DNA from: Diphasiastrum complanatum
Taxonomy: Eukaryota; Streptophyta; Lycopodiopsida; Lycopodiales; Lycopodiaceae
Assembly (NCBI GenBank): GCA_029204225.1
Contig: CM055095.1
Location: forward strand, 24,578,190-24,642,189
Direction: 5' to 3'
Length of the DNA stretch: 64,000 nt
Positions 11,780-23,733 of this stretch are shown here, one piece after another. How positions within the stretch are numbered: position 1 is the stretch's first letter; every line of letters begins with the position of its first letter. The notes beneath the pieces were generated by a model. That model ran no database searches and was not told the origin of the DNA. It worked only from the letters and a program-made list of their open reading frames with translations. Position numbers and translations under genes: made by a program.

Positions 11780-12305
11780 GAAGCTGGGATCTCCAGGCTA
11801 CTGGCTCCTATTATAGGCATTGTTGTGGATCATCGTAGAAAGAATCATTGCCTGGAGAGTCTTCAAGCAAATGTATAGAGGTTGAACACCTACAAGGCTA
11901 AGCTTATCCTCTTTCCAAGGCGATCCCGCAAGGCTAAGGTAGACCATAGGTTTAGATTTCAAGGCTCATAGTAAAGTTCATATATGCAGTAGTGAGGATT
12001 TGATTCGCTTGATCTTTTTCACTTCCAGATGTTAGTTACGGAAGGCAATTTCATGTGCTAAAGCCTTTTTTTTGCTCAAAAATATCTTTCCAAGCTGGTG
12101 ATTCTTCTCCAGAGGAATTGGAATCAGCCACCCATATTCAAGGATCTTTACTGCTCATTGCTACTAAGAAGCCTGCAGTTGAGCTTCTTTCAGTGAAGAG
12201 CTAAGATCTGTGAAGGGATATGGCAAGCTTCGATTAGAGAGGATGAATGCACGGTTGGTTGGAGTATGCAAGAAGAAGGCTACTGAGGGTGAAAAAGAGG
12301 GAATA
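11780..12305 (+). pseudogene. RPL13: Ribosomal protein eL13 (RPL13) pseudogene, intron-bearing fragment
   Basis: Two exon-like blocks encode the C-terminal half of the large-subunit protein eL13. Exon A (11780-11938, 53 codons in frame) includes [20 protein letters not shown] and NTYKAKLILFPRRSRKAK, with one internal TAG. Exon B (from 12094) includes AGDSSPEELESATHIQGSLL, then after a frameshift near 12210 GKLRLERMNARLVGVCKKKA. Exon A is preceded by a pyrimidine-rich tract ending CAG. A GT...AG interval of about 155 bp separates the exons, one base out of phase. It is therefore a DNA-level copy with introns, not a processed one. No first half is visible. The stop and frameshift make a functional protein unlikely. 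Confidence 0.85.
11939..12093 (+). other. Retained intron of the eL13 pseudogene
   Basis: It starts GTAGAC right after the last codon of exon A and ends in CTTTCCAAG. It interrupts the eL13 protein between RKAK and AGDS, with clear homology resuming on both sides. One base is missing at the acceptor relative to an intact frame. Confidence 0.65.
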
Positions 12306-15300
12306 AGAAGTAACCTGTGCTGGCTAGTATTCTAGTCGAGTGCAATTGAAGTCTTCCAGTTCAAAGTGTAGCTCAGAAGTAACAAATTTAGTAGAAGCTT
12401 GAAAAAGCTTTTGCAATTTAAAAGCATATCACTTTTACTTATAGACCAGCTCTGCCATTGATTAGTTGATAACATTTATGTATCTGGATGTTCGTGAATC
12501 GAGTGATTGCTGCATAGCCCCATATTGTTGGTGCTCAGCAGTGGATGCTTGATTCAATTTTGTTAAGACATCTTTTCACTGAAATTATTGCACTTGACCT
12601 TTGTACATGAAAAGCAACCAACTTGATTTTTCAACGAGGTTGTTGGTGTTCAAACTCCTTTGAGAAAATTTCTGCTATTTTTCAGTTGACATTTATCATG
12701 GCTTCATGTTTAGAAATGTGATAAGACTTAGCTCTGTTAACTAAGGCTAGCTGGATGGACCCCGATTTGGAGTAGGGTCGGCTGTAGATTAGCATGTGTT
12801 GGCCCTTACTTGTAGTAGGGTCGATCTAGATCAACATTTCATGGAGTTGATGGTTAGAGAGTGTAGTTGGACACTCCAAAATTGCATGTCCCTTATCTCT
12901 ACAATATTATTCTGGATCCAACAATGATGGGGAGGCATGTTAGCAAAGTTCTTACTTTGTGATTTAATGTGTAAATTGAAGGTATTGTTGTGCTATAAGT
13001 TCCACTGGATTAGATGAGTAAATGTTTTTCAATATAAACCTTTTAAAGTCTTACAATGATCTGAAACAAGCATTAGTGCAAAAATTACTGTTTTTGTAGG
13101 AAATGAGCAAAAACATGTATTGCTTTAGGAAACAATAATTCAACCTCCCTACTTTATAAACTCTGAGAACTGTACGCTTTATTTTTAATAGGATGGATCC
13201 AATCACACTTCCGTGTTACAAGTTGAAAGTAGGATGGTTTTAATTGTACTTTTTTGTTACAAGACTTTTATGTTAGAAACCTGACTTGCTCATACAAATT
13301 ACCCAAAACAAGATTCCTATTGTCGTTACACAATAGTTGTTAAGACGATAGTGATACACATGAAAGAGATGCACAAACAACAATTATGTGTACTCCAACT
13401 ATGTCCCATTGGAAATGGAATAGGATGCACTGCATACTTTATATAAGGTAAAAGCAACCAACACCTATCTATAGTGCTTCAAATCAAGCATTACTCTAAC
13501 TTGACTTTACTAATTATAGGCCCCTAGAATTAGCACAGGCATAGCCCAATAACTCTATTTAATCCAAGATGACTACATTAGGAGTAACAATGTGATCATT
13601 AACACTCCTTAATGTTTACATTGTTAAGAACAAGAACTATGCATAGCACAAGTATGCATGTGGCATTTTCATGACACCCATGTAATAAAGATTCTCAACT
13701 CTAATATAGAATCCACGATCGACTATGATCTCAATGTCTTCATTACTTGATGTGGACCTCCTTCGTATGTTGATCCTAGTCATATGAACCTACTTCATAT
13801 GACTTCCCAATGTCTTGCTTTTTGTATTCAAGTCCCTTAGTGCATATGTGTGACCTCCATGAGTGCAACATATCACTCCATTCCTCGACTTCCTTTGGAT
13901 CAAATAACTTGACTCCCCCCAAATCAAATAACGTGGACATAAATAGACTTTGCCATAACCTTGAGAACTTTGTTTGAAGATTGACTCGCTTGGTCTCTTT
14001 GAACATCTTCCAAGCTACCATAAATATGTAAGCATCTCACCAACACCCATAAATAAAATCTGATCCTCTTTGATTACCATAGCATCATCATAATAACAAT
14101 TGTAAGTAGGAAATGTTTCCTTTGCATTAACACCCACTTTAAAAACCCCATTCATGGGTCCCACACGTGTGAGTCGTGTGAATCTACTCTAGAATACTCC
14201 ATAGTAATGCCTTAGATTGTTTGATTTTTAGTCTACAATTTGTACTAAAGGTCGTACCACACGTGTGGGGGTCAGATCTTCAAGTAGATCAATGATTTAT
14301 GATTGCTCTTGATTGATGTGTGTAGAATTGCTAATCTAGATCTTGTTTTTGACATCTAGTTTGCATTCAATTGATAATCAATCAGTCAATCCCTCTTGGG
14401 AGTCATTAATAGGCTCAAGTAGGGTCCAGAATATTGTACTTCAACAGTTGTAGACAATATCTGTCATGATATGGGTTGCTTTCCATAACTGCTCGTATTT
14501 GAAATTTCAAGTCCATGGATATAGTGCTTCCTCACATTAACATATTTAGCTACTTCAATGAACTACATACTATATACTTCCATTGTGGATGTCTACTGGA
14601 TATAATACCATCTTCGAAACATTTCTTGTGAAAATACTTCGATGGTCTTTTGTCGGAAAGCTGACCAACAATTTGAACATGCCATTACTTCATATTCCAT
14701 CGAGTCTTGCCGCCAGATAAAAGTAGGAACACAAATTAGGTACTTTTCCACCATCATCAATACATCTTAATCAATATGTGTATGTATATAAAACAATATT
14801 TTTTCAACAATTGTTCAATCATAAGAGGAGTTGATTGTCCATCAAACCATATCAACAGAGAATTAGAGATTACATCGATTTCCAAACAATTATTGATACG
14901 GCTATTATGATCAATACATTGCATAGAAGGCAATGATTATTCATGTTGCCAAATAGAATTCATTACTACAAAAAGGGCTTGTTGCCTTGTGAGTTGCAAT
15001 GATATTTCGATTGATGTAAATCTAGCTCATCAACACTATCATTGCACAAAAACCACCACTTGTTAGCTTGATTAGACTAAGCCAAATCATGATCTTTATA
15101 CTAGTCAGAATGGCTTTCATACCATTCCAAACAGTCTCCATATGAATCGTGTTTTTCATATTAATCTCATTCACCACTGTTGTGCTCGTCATATTGATTA
15201 TCATAATCACAGTACAATTGATTTTCAAACTCGGAATAACTCTCATATTCATGATAAGAATTAGAATTAGAATCCATTTTGTAAATCGAAAAAAGATATG

Positions 15301-15745
15301 ATGTAAAATTTATATAGAATCTATAGGTTATAAGTCCACTGAGTTGAATAGAATGGATAGAAGAAATAATTGATATATAATATATTTTTCAAAATTTGTT
15401 TTTTGGTTTGTACACCCACCAATTCAAGAACACTCATTCATGTCTTTCTTGTTTTTTGTGGAGGCTCAATTAATTCATTCGTACTTCGACACTATCAGTT
15501 TTGATGATTAATAAGAATCATTTATAGAGTAACTCTACTTGTCGTTTGATCAATATGATGAATGTGTATTTAGTACGAGAGGTGAATTGGGTTTGAACTT
15601 ACTGTTTGAGATCTAATGGTAGTCTTAGATGCCTTAATTATCTTTGTTCAATCAATTTGATCCATTTATCTTATGTTTCGTACTAGCACTCTTACGAAAT
15701 TTGCAAAAAGATTATTTCATGTTGTTCTGACAGGGTTCTACCTGT
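12306..15745. other. Intergenic stretch, no gene recognised
   Basis: No open frame here resembles a known family. Seen: two copies of a TAGTAGGGTCG-like word at about 12770 and 12825, and two palindromic ACACGTGT G-boxes near 14164 and 14260. Short open frames (for example minus 14021-13776 and 15252-15022) have no recognisable domain. Confidence 0.5.
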
Positions 15746-17485
15746 CTATAAGGATATCACAGGAGAAAACAAAGGCCACAGAACATGAAGCACCAAAACA
15801 GTGACAAAGCTGGTCACTGTAAAAACCACTATCGAAGCAAGACCTCCAAGGGCTAAAGCAGCTGCAATAACCAGACTAGCAACTACAGTTAACTCCAACA
15901 TGATCCTCCCAGAAATTGAAAATGCCACAGGGTGTGGGGCACTAGGAGGACATCACATATGGCTGCACAATAAATTTGGAAAGTTTGTGTAAGAAATCTT
16001 AACACTTATGAACAGAATAGCCAGATCCAAATACTAACCAGAAAACAATAAAAAACTATATCACTTTCACACAAAGAGCAGTATTTAACAAAAACACAGT
16101 CATGTATGGAAAGGAATATGCAGGATAATTTCAGAATAGATATTGAACCAACTGCAAGCTTGAGTTTCATGTTTCAAAGAGGCAATGTAGGCTGATGAAA
16201 TGCTCAACTGTGAAGTACGTTTCAACCTCACGCTGAGGTCCCTTATAAAGGTTCAGCACAGCTTTTGACTGATCTTGATATAAGTGCATAACCCTGTTAG
16301 ACCAAGCGGACAAGGCAATATCAGCAAGAACATAAATGATTTTCTAAAAGAGATGAAAGGTACTCTGCAGCATATGCAAGAACAACATCCACATTCATGG
16401 ACATAAGACAAATGAAGTTGCACAAGTCAGAACTGTAGTCCTTGAACACCCATGCAAGCAGATTGACTTTTCCACTTAGTCATCGTCCATGCACAAAGCA
16501 GCAAGCAAACACGAAGCCGAGTTCTAGTCTCCTTGCATATTGTTCCGGAAGACTGGCTAGATGAGACTTTGCCAATAATCTTCCGGTTAAGAACAGCAAG
16601 GAACATAAAGGTTAGTTTGAGATTTCTTGCATGTGCCCACCATTTCTGTGTATGCAACACCTCCTCTCCAGGGATGCTCTTCAGATCAACAATAAAGTCC
16701 GAATACGAATAGCCGCCTCTGGGAGATGATACACCTCGATCTTATTAACTCCACCTGATTTGCATTCACAGCCTTGACAAAATCCTGAAAGCTCATCTCT
16801 GGAAGAACTGCCAAGTTCCTATTGAATTCATGAACTTCTGGAAGGCGATCTTTGAAAGCCTCTTCTGGAACGTACAGATAACCCTTGTATTCTCTCAAAA
16901 GATCTGGAAGGTACACAGGTCGTCGAGAAGGCTGCGTTTTTTCTTCTTCCAAGGGACTAGTCGTGTCTCGTTACACCGTTGACTCAGGCATGCCAAAAGT
17001 CTCTAAAGCTAGTACTATCCTCTTTAGTAAAGGTACATTCAAGAGCTGCCTTTCTTGAAGAGTATAAAGTCTTCCATCAATCAGATACCTTGGTTCTACC
17101 TGGCTTGGCTTCTCCCTTAACAGCTTCTTGACAAAATCGTCCTTATTCTGTCATTTGGTGACTCTACACTCACATCATCACCTGAAGCCTCTTGTACTTG
17201 TTGAGATGCATAGATGGCAAACTTATTTGACCTTTTTCGAATAAGCTCAGAGGATCCTTTCAACCTAAGAAATTGATCCATCCTCCTCCTTACACTGGCT
17301 TTATACTGTCTGCTTTGTACTCCTTTGAAAACCCTTAGCTGATTTAAAGGTGAAACAAGACCCCCTCCACAAACCTGCCTCTTCCTCTCAAATTGATCTT
17401 CCCAGACCATAGCTTTCTGTCCTGAAATATGGAGTTCAATAAGTTCTGCATTAGGTTGCTTCCGAGTCAGGCAATTCTCTTTCAA
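15746..17485 (-). pseudogene. FTSHI5-like chloroplast FtsH-family gene fragment, broken
   Basis: Minus-strand pieces in order look like the N-terminal and middle part of a plant inactive FtsH-like protein, best recalled as FTSHI5 (chloroplast envelope import-motor group). 17485-17117 gives RKRSNKFAIYASQQVQEASG. After a frameshift near 17135 come DDFVKKLLREKPSQVEPRYL and LYTLQERQLLNVPLLKRIVL, and after a stop near 16975 PVYLPDLLREYKGYLYVPEE. After another frameshift near 16735 comes YSDFIVDLKSIPGEEVLHTQ. A separate block at 15960-15746 has PHPVAFSISGRIMLEL followed by a hydrophobic, membrane-like segment. Spacing suggests introns are retained. The AAA+ domain is absent. Family assignment rests on memory of conserved stretches, so it is moderate. 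Confidence 0.55.
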
Positions 17486-19743
17486 GGATCATAAACCTTG
17501 ATGTCAAAATCAAAACTTCTTACATAACATAGTTTTACTCACAAGTCTTTGATCAATAAGCGAACCAAGGAACCCATGATAGTGTAGATACGTTAGCTAC
17601 TAGATGGTATATATTTACATTGCATATAATTTTTACTTTTTGCTATGAATGACAATAGCAAATTTGATTGTAACATTGCTTATGATATAAGATGATGAGT
17701 TTGTCCTTATACCTACATTTAGGACTTTTCTTCGATTAAAAAATATGATTCTGGACAGGGATCTGGATTTGGAAGGTCCCTAATGCCATGTATTCTGGGC
17801 CACTACCAAATCTAGACATGGTCCTAAATGGCCATTCTAGAAGAAACTTTGGTATATACTTGTGAGCATATTTATATTCATGCAAGAACATTATAATAGA
17901 GCAAAAGTCCCCAATTGAGTGTGAATCTCTAACTAGAATTGCAAGAAAAATCATCAATGAAAGGCAAAGAATTGAAGAACAATCCTCAAGTCACTGCCTC
18001 CCAAGCCGTCCAACAAAGGGCTTCGTTTTTTGAGCTCTCCCTTAAAGAAGCTCTCAATCAAATTAGAATGGAATAAAACAGAAACTTCAAACAACTTTAT
18101 TAATGATCACTGAAACCAACTGTCTATGGGAACAATTACAACATGTTCAAGTAACAAAACAATCATTTCACAGAGATTCTATCAAAATAAGTAAAGCTCT
18201 ACCGAATTATTTATCTAATAAAGACTTCATGAAGACTTTTCTATGCATATGAGCTTTGGTGGTGTAGCTTCCAATGATGTGCATATCTTTTTGATTGAGG
18301 AAGTTATATATCGAATGGCTTGCAATCACAAACAACTCCCGAAGCTCTTGCTGGACGTTGTGTAAGCTTTTGCATTCCATGGCATGGTGCTATTCTATCT
18401 CCACTTCCCGTTTTGTGATAGGAAGCAAAATATTCGCTCCATTTCAACTTAGATGGATTCCATGTCCCCGTCTATACATTAAATTAGTACATAACCGTGA
18501 GATAGCTTGCTCTTCCTCAAAGAAATGTTGGTGATAATGTAGTGTTGGGCAAGTTTTGCAATGGCTGCATATATCCAGTCATTGTGATTAATGGCCGAAT
18601 TTATCTGATAGGCTTCTTGAAATGGACATCATCAATTCTTTTGGGAAGGCTTACAAATCGTGAGTTGCTTTAGGCCATTTGTCCTGATTTTCCAGTGTGC
18701 AAGCCACTATATACTTCCTTGTTATTGAGGTAATTTTACTTTTTGGGCCTCTAATCTTGGCAGAATGATCACCTTGCAACAACTTATGGAAATATTAGTA
18801 TCATGGCTATGGCTTCCCAAAGGGGGGAAGTCTGCATCAACGAAGAATATGGGATATTGAGACTTAATTTGCTTGAAAGTTCACTCCCAAACAAGATGCC
18901 GATAGACATTTTTGCACCCTTTCAATTTTCAACCATCTACCACAAGTGATAGTACCTCCCGAGATTCCACATTCATAAAGCAACATCAATGTGGAAAATG
19001 CTTCAAGTAATGTCCACTTTTTGTGTTGCAACTATGGTATACATCTATTCTTCAACATGTTGCTTCCATTGCAAAATATGTTTTCCAACTTCCCATTTAT
19101 CTTTTATATGAGCAAGCATCCCATGACGATTAGCATACTTCATCCATCTACTATCATTTTTACATGAATTAATGGCAATTTGTCTTTGCTAATTTTTTGC
19201 GATCAACATTGCAAAAGCTGCGGAAGTTACTAGCCCTCTTGCACTTGGTTTCCAACCTATTTTAGCTATGAATCAAGCATGGAAGCCCACATATTTCAAC
19301 CACATTGAAAAGAGGTCAAAATGACTTATTCAAGTCTTGTTTTTTGACTATGAAGTCAGTAATCAGCCAGTTCTTGGTTGAGAAAAGCAAGTGTTTCAGC
19401 CCATGCTATGCCAAGAAGAGCTTCTTGAAACATGATAAAGATGCCTTGGTTTTCTACGTGAAGATTTGGCCATGCTATGTGTGAGAGGCAACCCTTAGGT
19501 GAGAAAGTTTTGAAGTGTGCAAATCTTCAAAGCCAATGAAGTGCAAACAAAAATTAGCCTGAAGTGCAGTTATCTAGACCTTCAAAAAAGGGACAAAACA
19601 TCAATTTCAATGGGACTCCAGTGTGAAATTTCAGAGAAATGGACTCATTTTGATCCGCAAAAGATCAATAAGAGTGATTGGTAACTTGGAATCTTGATCT
19701 ATATCAAAACTAGCATCCAAATCTAGCTTCTACTTGAAAATTT
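17486..19743. other. Intergenic stretch, no gene recognised
   Basis: Short open frames on both strands (for example plus 18295-18534) carry no recognisable domain, and no LTR, primer site or repeat was identified. Confidence 0.45.
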
Positions 19744-20640
19744 CTATATATCCAAGCAAGAACAACCACAAATAATGATCCAAAGGCTCCACATGTGTGA
19801 AGTACAGCAAGTGCCATCCTCCACTACCGCCTGCCTGTTTGCATGATCTATTTCAGTTGATGAAACAACTTCGACTCCTTCAGCCGCAAATGAAACAACT
19901 TCGACTCCTAATTCAGCCGCAAATAAATTGATTACCGTGGACAGATGGGCTTCTCCAACTAGTATGTAATCAAGAAACAAGATGGTTAGATGTAAATTTT
20001 CCTCAGATTCCTCCGACATCGGATGGAATGGTAAATTTTCAACCGTTTCCACGCCCACCGCCATAGCGCCGAATCGATGCATCCCTGATGTGTTTGTAAT
20101 TGAAACTTCTTTCCTTTGGCAAAGATAGTGATGACTCATGTTGCCCAATCATGTAGTGCTTTTGTGGCTCGGAGCTAAGGCCTGTCTAATAAAACAGGAT
20201 AGACATCTGCGCCTTTTGGTATTCGCATAACAACAAAGTTCAACAAAAATTGCAAGCCTTTAATACTGACTGGTACTATCCGGATTTCCCCTAGTGGAGA
20301 ACCCCTTGTATGATTAGCCATGCGAATGACTAATTGAGTCTTCTGTAAAGGCATGTTGCTTAACTTACTGTATGTATCTTCAGACATGATATTTACGTCG
20401 GCTCCCCCATCAATCTGGACACCGCTAATATCAATGCCTTGAATGGTAATCACCAATGTGGGAACTATGTCTGGTTCCGTAGATTGCACAATAGTGTTAA
20501 CTGCTGCTGAAGGTAGTCCTTACAGTAGCTTAAACCCAGGTAGCTTGGTATGTATGGACTCTACAAAATAAGGGGCAATTCGAATCAATTGACCAACTAT
20601 AACCTGAAATTTATAATTGCTCACAAAATTTGCAATTTGG
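19744..20640 (-). pseudogene. Ty3-gypsy protease region relic (G2)
   Basis: The minus strand at 20489-20175 encodes a retropepsin-like domain with IDGGADVNIMSEDTYSKL, ending MRIPKGADVYPVLLDRP, typical of the gypsy protease before RT. After a stop, 20148-19744 continues with linker-like sequence. The active-site triad is D-G-G where D-S/T/A-G is usual, which suggests decay. A duplicated unit of about 30 bp (TTCGACTCCTTCAGCCGCAA / TTCGACTCCTAATTCAGCCG) lies at 19865-19925. RT and integrase are missing. Confidence 0.65.
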
Positions 20641-21451
20641 TCAGCTACAATATTGCTGGAGTTGGTTCAGCACCTCCTGTGTAACTTTGGCCATACATTG
20701 GAAGCGTGCTGCCCGAGTACGACCAACATGTACCACATCCATCGCGCGAAGAACATTAGATTGCCCCAAATCCGAACCGCTCGCACCTGAAGACATTGGT
20801 AAGGATTCTACGCCTACCTATGATAACTCTACCCACAACTGAAAATTGTTTGTATCCAGAGTACACAACCTAGGGGAATGTGGCAATGGAACCAAAAAGG
20901 TGTTAGGGGTTGATTTGGTCATCTAACTACCTGGTCTAGCTATGGCTTACTATTAACTATGGCTTAAACTTAAACTGTTATCACAACAAGAGTAACCTAA
21001 CAAGTACACATCCACACTAAATCCGACTCATCAATCATTCACACAGTACGATAAAACCAGCAAACGCATTCGCATTTCACAATTATGTTATTACAACATC
21101 ATGTCGTAGTTGGTAGAGTATAGTGATTCCCTAAAATCAGACACCCGCATCACAAGACTCATTTGAAGAGTATGACAATCCTCAATTCACTTACACTACA
21201 ATGGTCACCAATCTATTACATAAACTTGCAATATTGAACAGTAGTCAGAGCCCACATCATCATTGCTCAAAAGGTCTTAAGCAAGGCAACACTTCTTGCG
21301 ACCTACAACCTGACATGAACTCTCAGATACTGATCGAATCGTGCTGAATCGTGCTCAAATCTCACCCTTTCTGACGCTTGATCACACTTCTGCTCACTAG
21401 TGCTAATGATCAAGAATTGTTAAAAATTGTAAAACATATCTATCATATGCT
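20641..21451. other. Unassigned stretch left of the X/Y complex
   Basis: The first 200 bp may still be gypsy leader or gag on the minus strand (MAKVTQEVLNQLQQYC can be read). The rest shows no gene. Confidence 0.35.
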
Positions 21452-21474
21452 TGTTGATATTTTGGGGGTCTTAC
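21452..21474 (+). repeat. First 23 bp of the C2 copia 5' LTR, split off by X-
   Basis: TGTTGATATTTTGGGGGTCT begins here. If X- is removed together with one target copy, this joins to 36994, and the composite runs to the CA at 37797 before a primer site. The reconstruction needs the CTTAC/CCTAC duplication to be real. Confidence 0.5.
21470..21474. repeat. Left target-site duplication of X- (CTTAC)
   Basis: CTTAC here and CCTAC at 36989-36993 flank the two ends of X-, with one mismatch in five. Confidence 0.5.
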
Positions 21475-22038
21475 TGTAGCGCAGGCATCCCAAAGGGAGC
21501 CGGGAACCATGACTTAGCTTCCCAGCCTTCAACTCTTTCCATCCAAACCCACTTGACATACAAGTAGCCAACTCGCCAACAATGATCAGACTTAACCGAC
21601 TTGAAGTTCCTGAAAACCAACATTGAGATCCAACCTGGCGCCATGCCAGATCGGGGGTCCCGATGTGGGTGACTTCCCTTCAAGCAAGCCGCCCGACATA
21701 CATCAAACTTAACCAACTCGAAACTTTGTTACAAATGAGTAACATCCAATCCAAGCAAGAGGTCTGACTTACATCAGACTTAACCAACTGAAAGCTACGT
21801 CACGAGCGCTGGAAGCCAACCTGGCGCCATGCCAGACTGGACAGCCATAAACAGGTAACTTCCAGCCAAGCAAGCCATCCAACTCAGCCGACAGGTTAGA
21901 GCCTGTTCCCAGGAGCTTAACCCATTCACGTTCATGCAAGGAACACTCAGAACCACAAGCCGCGACAGATATGGAAACAACCAGTTCTTGGACCAAATGG
22001 TCCCGACAGCATACCGCTAGCGCCACGGACCGAATGGT
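21475..22038 (-). repeat. Outer part of the 3' LTR of X-
   Basis: TGTAGCGCAGGC... matches the X LTR in minus orientation (equivalent to 35789-36361), then breaks at 22038 where Y1 begins. The rest of the same LTR resumes at 32726. About 182 bp of LTR (equivalent of 36362-36543) is missing between them. Confidence 0.8.
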
Positions 22039-22316
22039 CCCGACGGTGTTGCGCCGGTGCCTCAAAGGGCACTGGGACTTGAGCGGCTTCCCCAACACGC
22101 GCTTAAGTCTAACATTCATCCATCATGCACTTACGTAAAAGCCAACTCAGAAATGTAACAAGCTTAACCATTCAGACTTAAGAAAACTGGAATCCCAACC
22201 AACTCGAAAGCCAACTCAGAATCCGTCCCCAAAAGGTAACCAAAGGCAAAGACAAGCCACACATGAAACCCAAGGCATAGTGGTCACCAAACTGACCGAT
22301 TGGCATAGCGGCAAGC
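22039..22316 (-). repeat. Older Y LTR (Y1), first part
   Basis: It starts TGTTGCGCCGG like the LTRs of Y2 and matches their first 280 bp with scattered differences. It ends at CAAGC, the target of Y2. The remainder of Y1 continues at 27452. Confidence 0.85.
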
Positions 22317-23235
22317 TGTTGCGCCGGCGCCTCAAAGGGCGCTGGGACTTGAGCGGTTTCCCCAACACGCGCTTAAGTCTAACATTCATCCATCATGCAC
22401 TTACGAAAATCCAACTTAGAAACGTAACAAGCTTAACCATTCAGACTTAAGAAAACTGGAATCCCAACCAACCCGAAAGCCAACTCAGAATCCGTCCCCA
22501 AAAGGTAACCAAAGGCAAAGACAAGCCACACATGAAACCCAAGGCATAGTGGTCGCCAAACTGACCAATTGGCATAGCGTCAAGCCCCATGTCGATGACA
22601 GGGACCCTTAGGCGCCAACGACGCAAAAAGGTTGTAGTAAGGGTCCTTCCACTTGGACCAGTCCCGGAGGCGAAACCGAAATGGTAATCATCCCCAAGGA
22701 TCAACTTTATTAGATTTGGAAGAGGTTACATTCATACATAGACTGACCGGTCTCGGGGCCACCAACACGTGCTGGGCATTGTGCCTGGCTCGTGCTGGTA
22801 GAGGGAGCTGAGACCTGGCGACTGGATTCCTGGCGCTGGTTGAGCTGCCCAAGTTTCTGTCTGCCGGACTCCCCCTATAGTTCTGCTGTGATTCGGCGCA
22901 CCCCCTCTGGTTTGAAACATAGTGCTTTCTGGTAAAGCACGCTTTTTAGGACTTAGTTTTTATTTTGCTGATTAAGCCTGGCAAGCCTGGCAGAATCAGT
23001 CTGGCTCCCGGACATGGGTCCCGGGAGCCGTCCCGGCGGCCGAATCAACCTGCTTTCCTGACTAGGCCATGACTCGAGCTCCAGAGCTAGCTCATGACTT
23101 TGTGACTACTTGACTGGCTCACCACAGGTCGGAGGCTCAGTCCTTGACGTTCTAACTTGCTCTGGGACCTTAGGGAGTGTCACCCCTTTGAGTCTTACAG
23201 GGCACGCTGGGTGCACCCGAGTCAGCTTTACAACA
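22317..23235 (-). repeat. 3' LTR of Y2
   Basis: TGTTGCGCC ... CTTTACAACA on plus. It is followed by the pyrimidine run TCCTCCCCTCGTTTG (polypurine tract on minus, 23236-23250). Confidence 0.93.
22922..22940. other. Perfect hairpin in the Y2 LTR
   Basis: GTGCTTTCTGGTAAAGCAC is a 7-bp perfect stem with a 5-base loop. It is repeated at 27133-27151 in the other LTR. The stem words resemble those of the leader repeats. Confidence 0.6.
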
Positions 23236-23256
23236 TCCTCCCCTCGTTTGAAAAAG

Positions 23257-23272
23257 CTGATGTCCTCATCAG
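23257..23272. other. Hairpin beside the Y2 polypurine tract
   Basis: CTGATGTCCTCATCAG is a 6-bp stem with a 4-base loop (CTGATG AGGA CATCAG on minus) about 20 bases from the LTR. The same word sits at the same place in both X copies. Confidence 0.65.
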
Positions 23273-23733
23273 GGCCAAACTAGAACCTAAGACTCATGGC
23301 ACGGGCTTAATTCACCGGCCAGTCTTTAGTCACATATACAAGGGCACGGGCTTGATTCACCGGCCAAAGGAAACCAACTGTAAAGCAGAGTAATGATATT
23401 GTGTTTTACACCCATCACAGGAAAAGTGTGGATCTAGTTCACTTACGTAAAACCTGTGTGACGCTGCTGCACTTAGACATCAAAATGAAGCTCACTCCTC
23501 AATGAGAAATGCGGCTTACTTTATTAGCATGAAAGAAAAAGGTACTCACGGCTCCCTTAAGCCTCAGATATGTCGTTGTCGTCGCACATCTGGATGAGTC
23601 CCCTAGGACTCTAGATATTTCGTTTGGTCATCCAGGTTGAGCTCCTTGAGCTCTGCATCGGCACTTAGATTCACCTTTGACGTAGAAACTGCAGGCAATA
23701 TTGGCTCCATTTGTTCCCGTGTCAGCTGGTCTG
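23273..23733 (-). other. Y2 stretch between gag and polypurine tract
   Basis: This is non-coding. A unit GGCACGGGCTTAATTCACCG / GGCACGGGCTTGATTCACCG is repeated in tandem at about 23298-23365. No RT or integrase sequence is present, which confirms that the element lacks pol. Confidence 0.7.

Noticed and set aside
15746-15928. 60-codon hydrophobic frame considered as a small membrane protein gene
   Set aside because: Its upstream extension PHPVAFSISGR and neighbours fit one exon of the FTSHI5-like relic.
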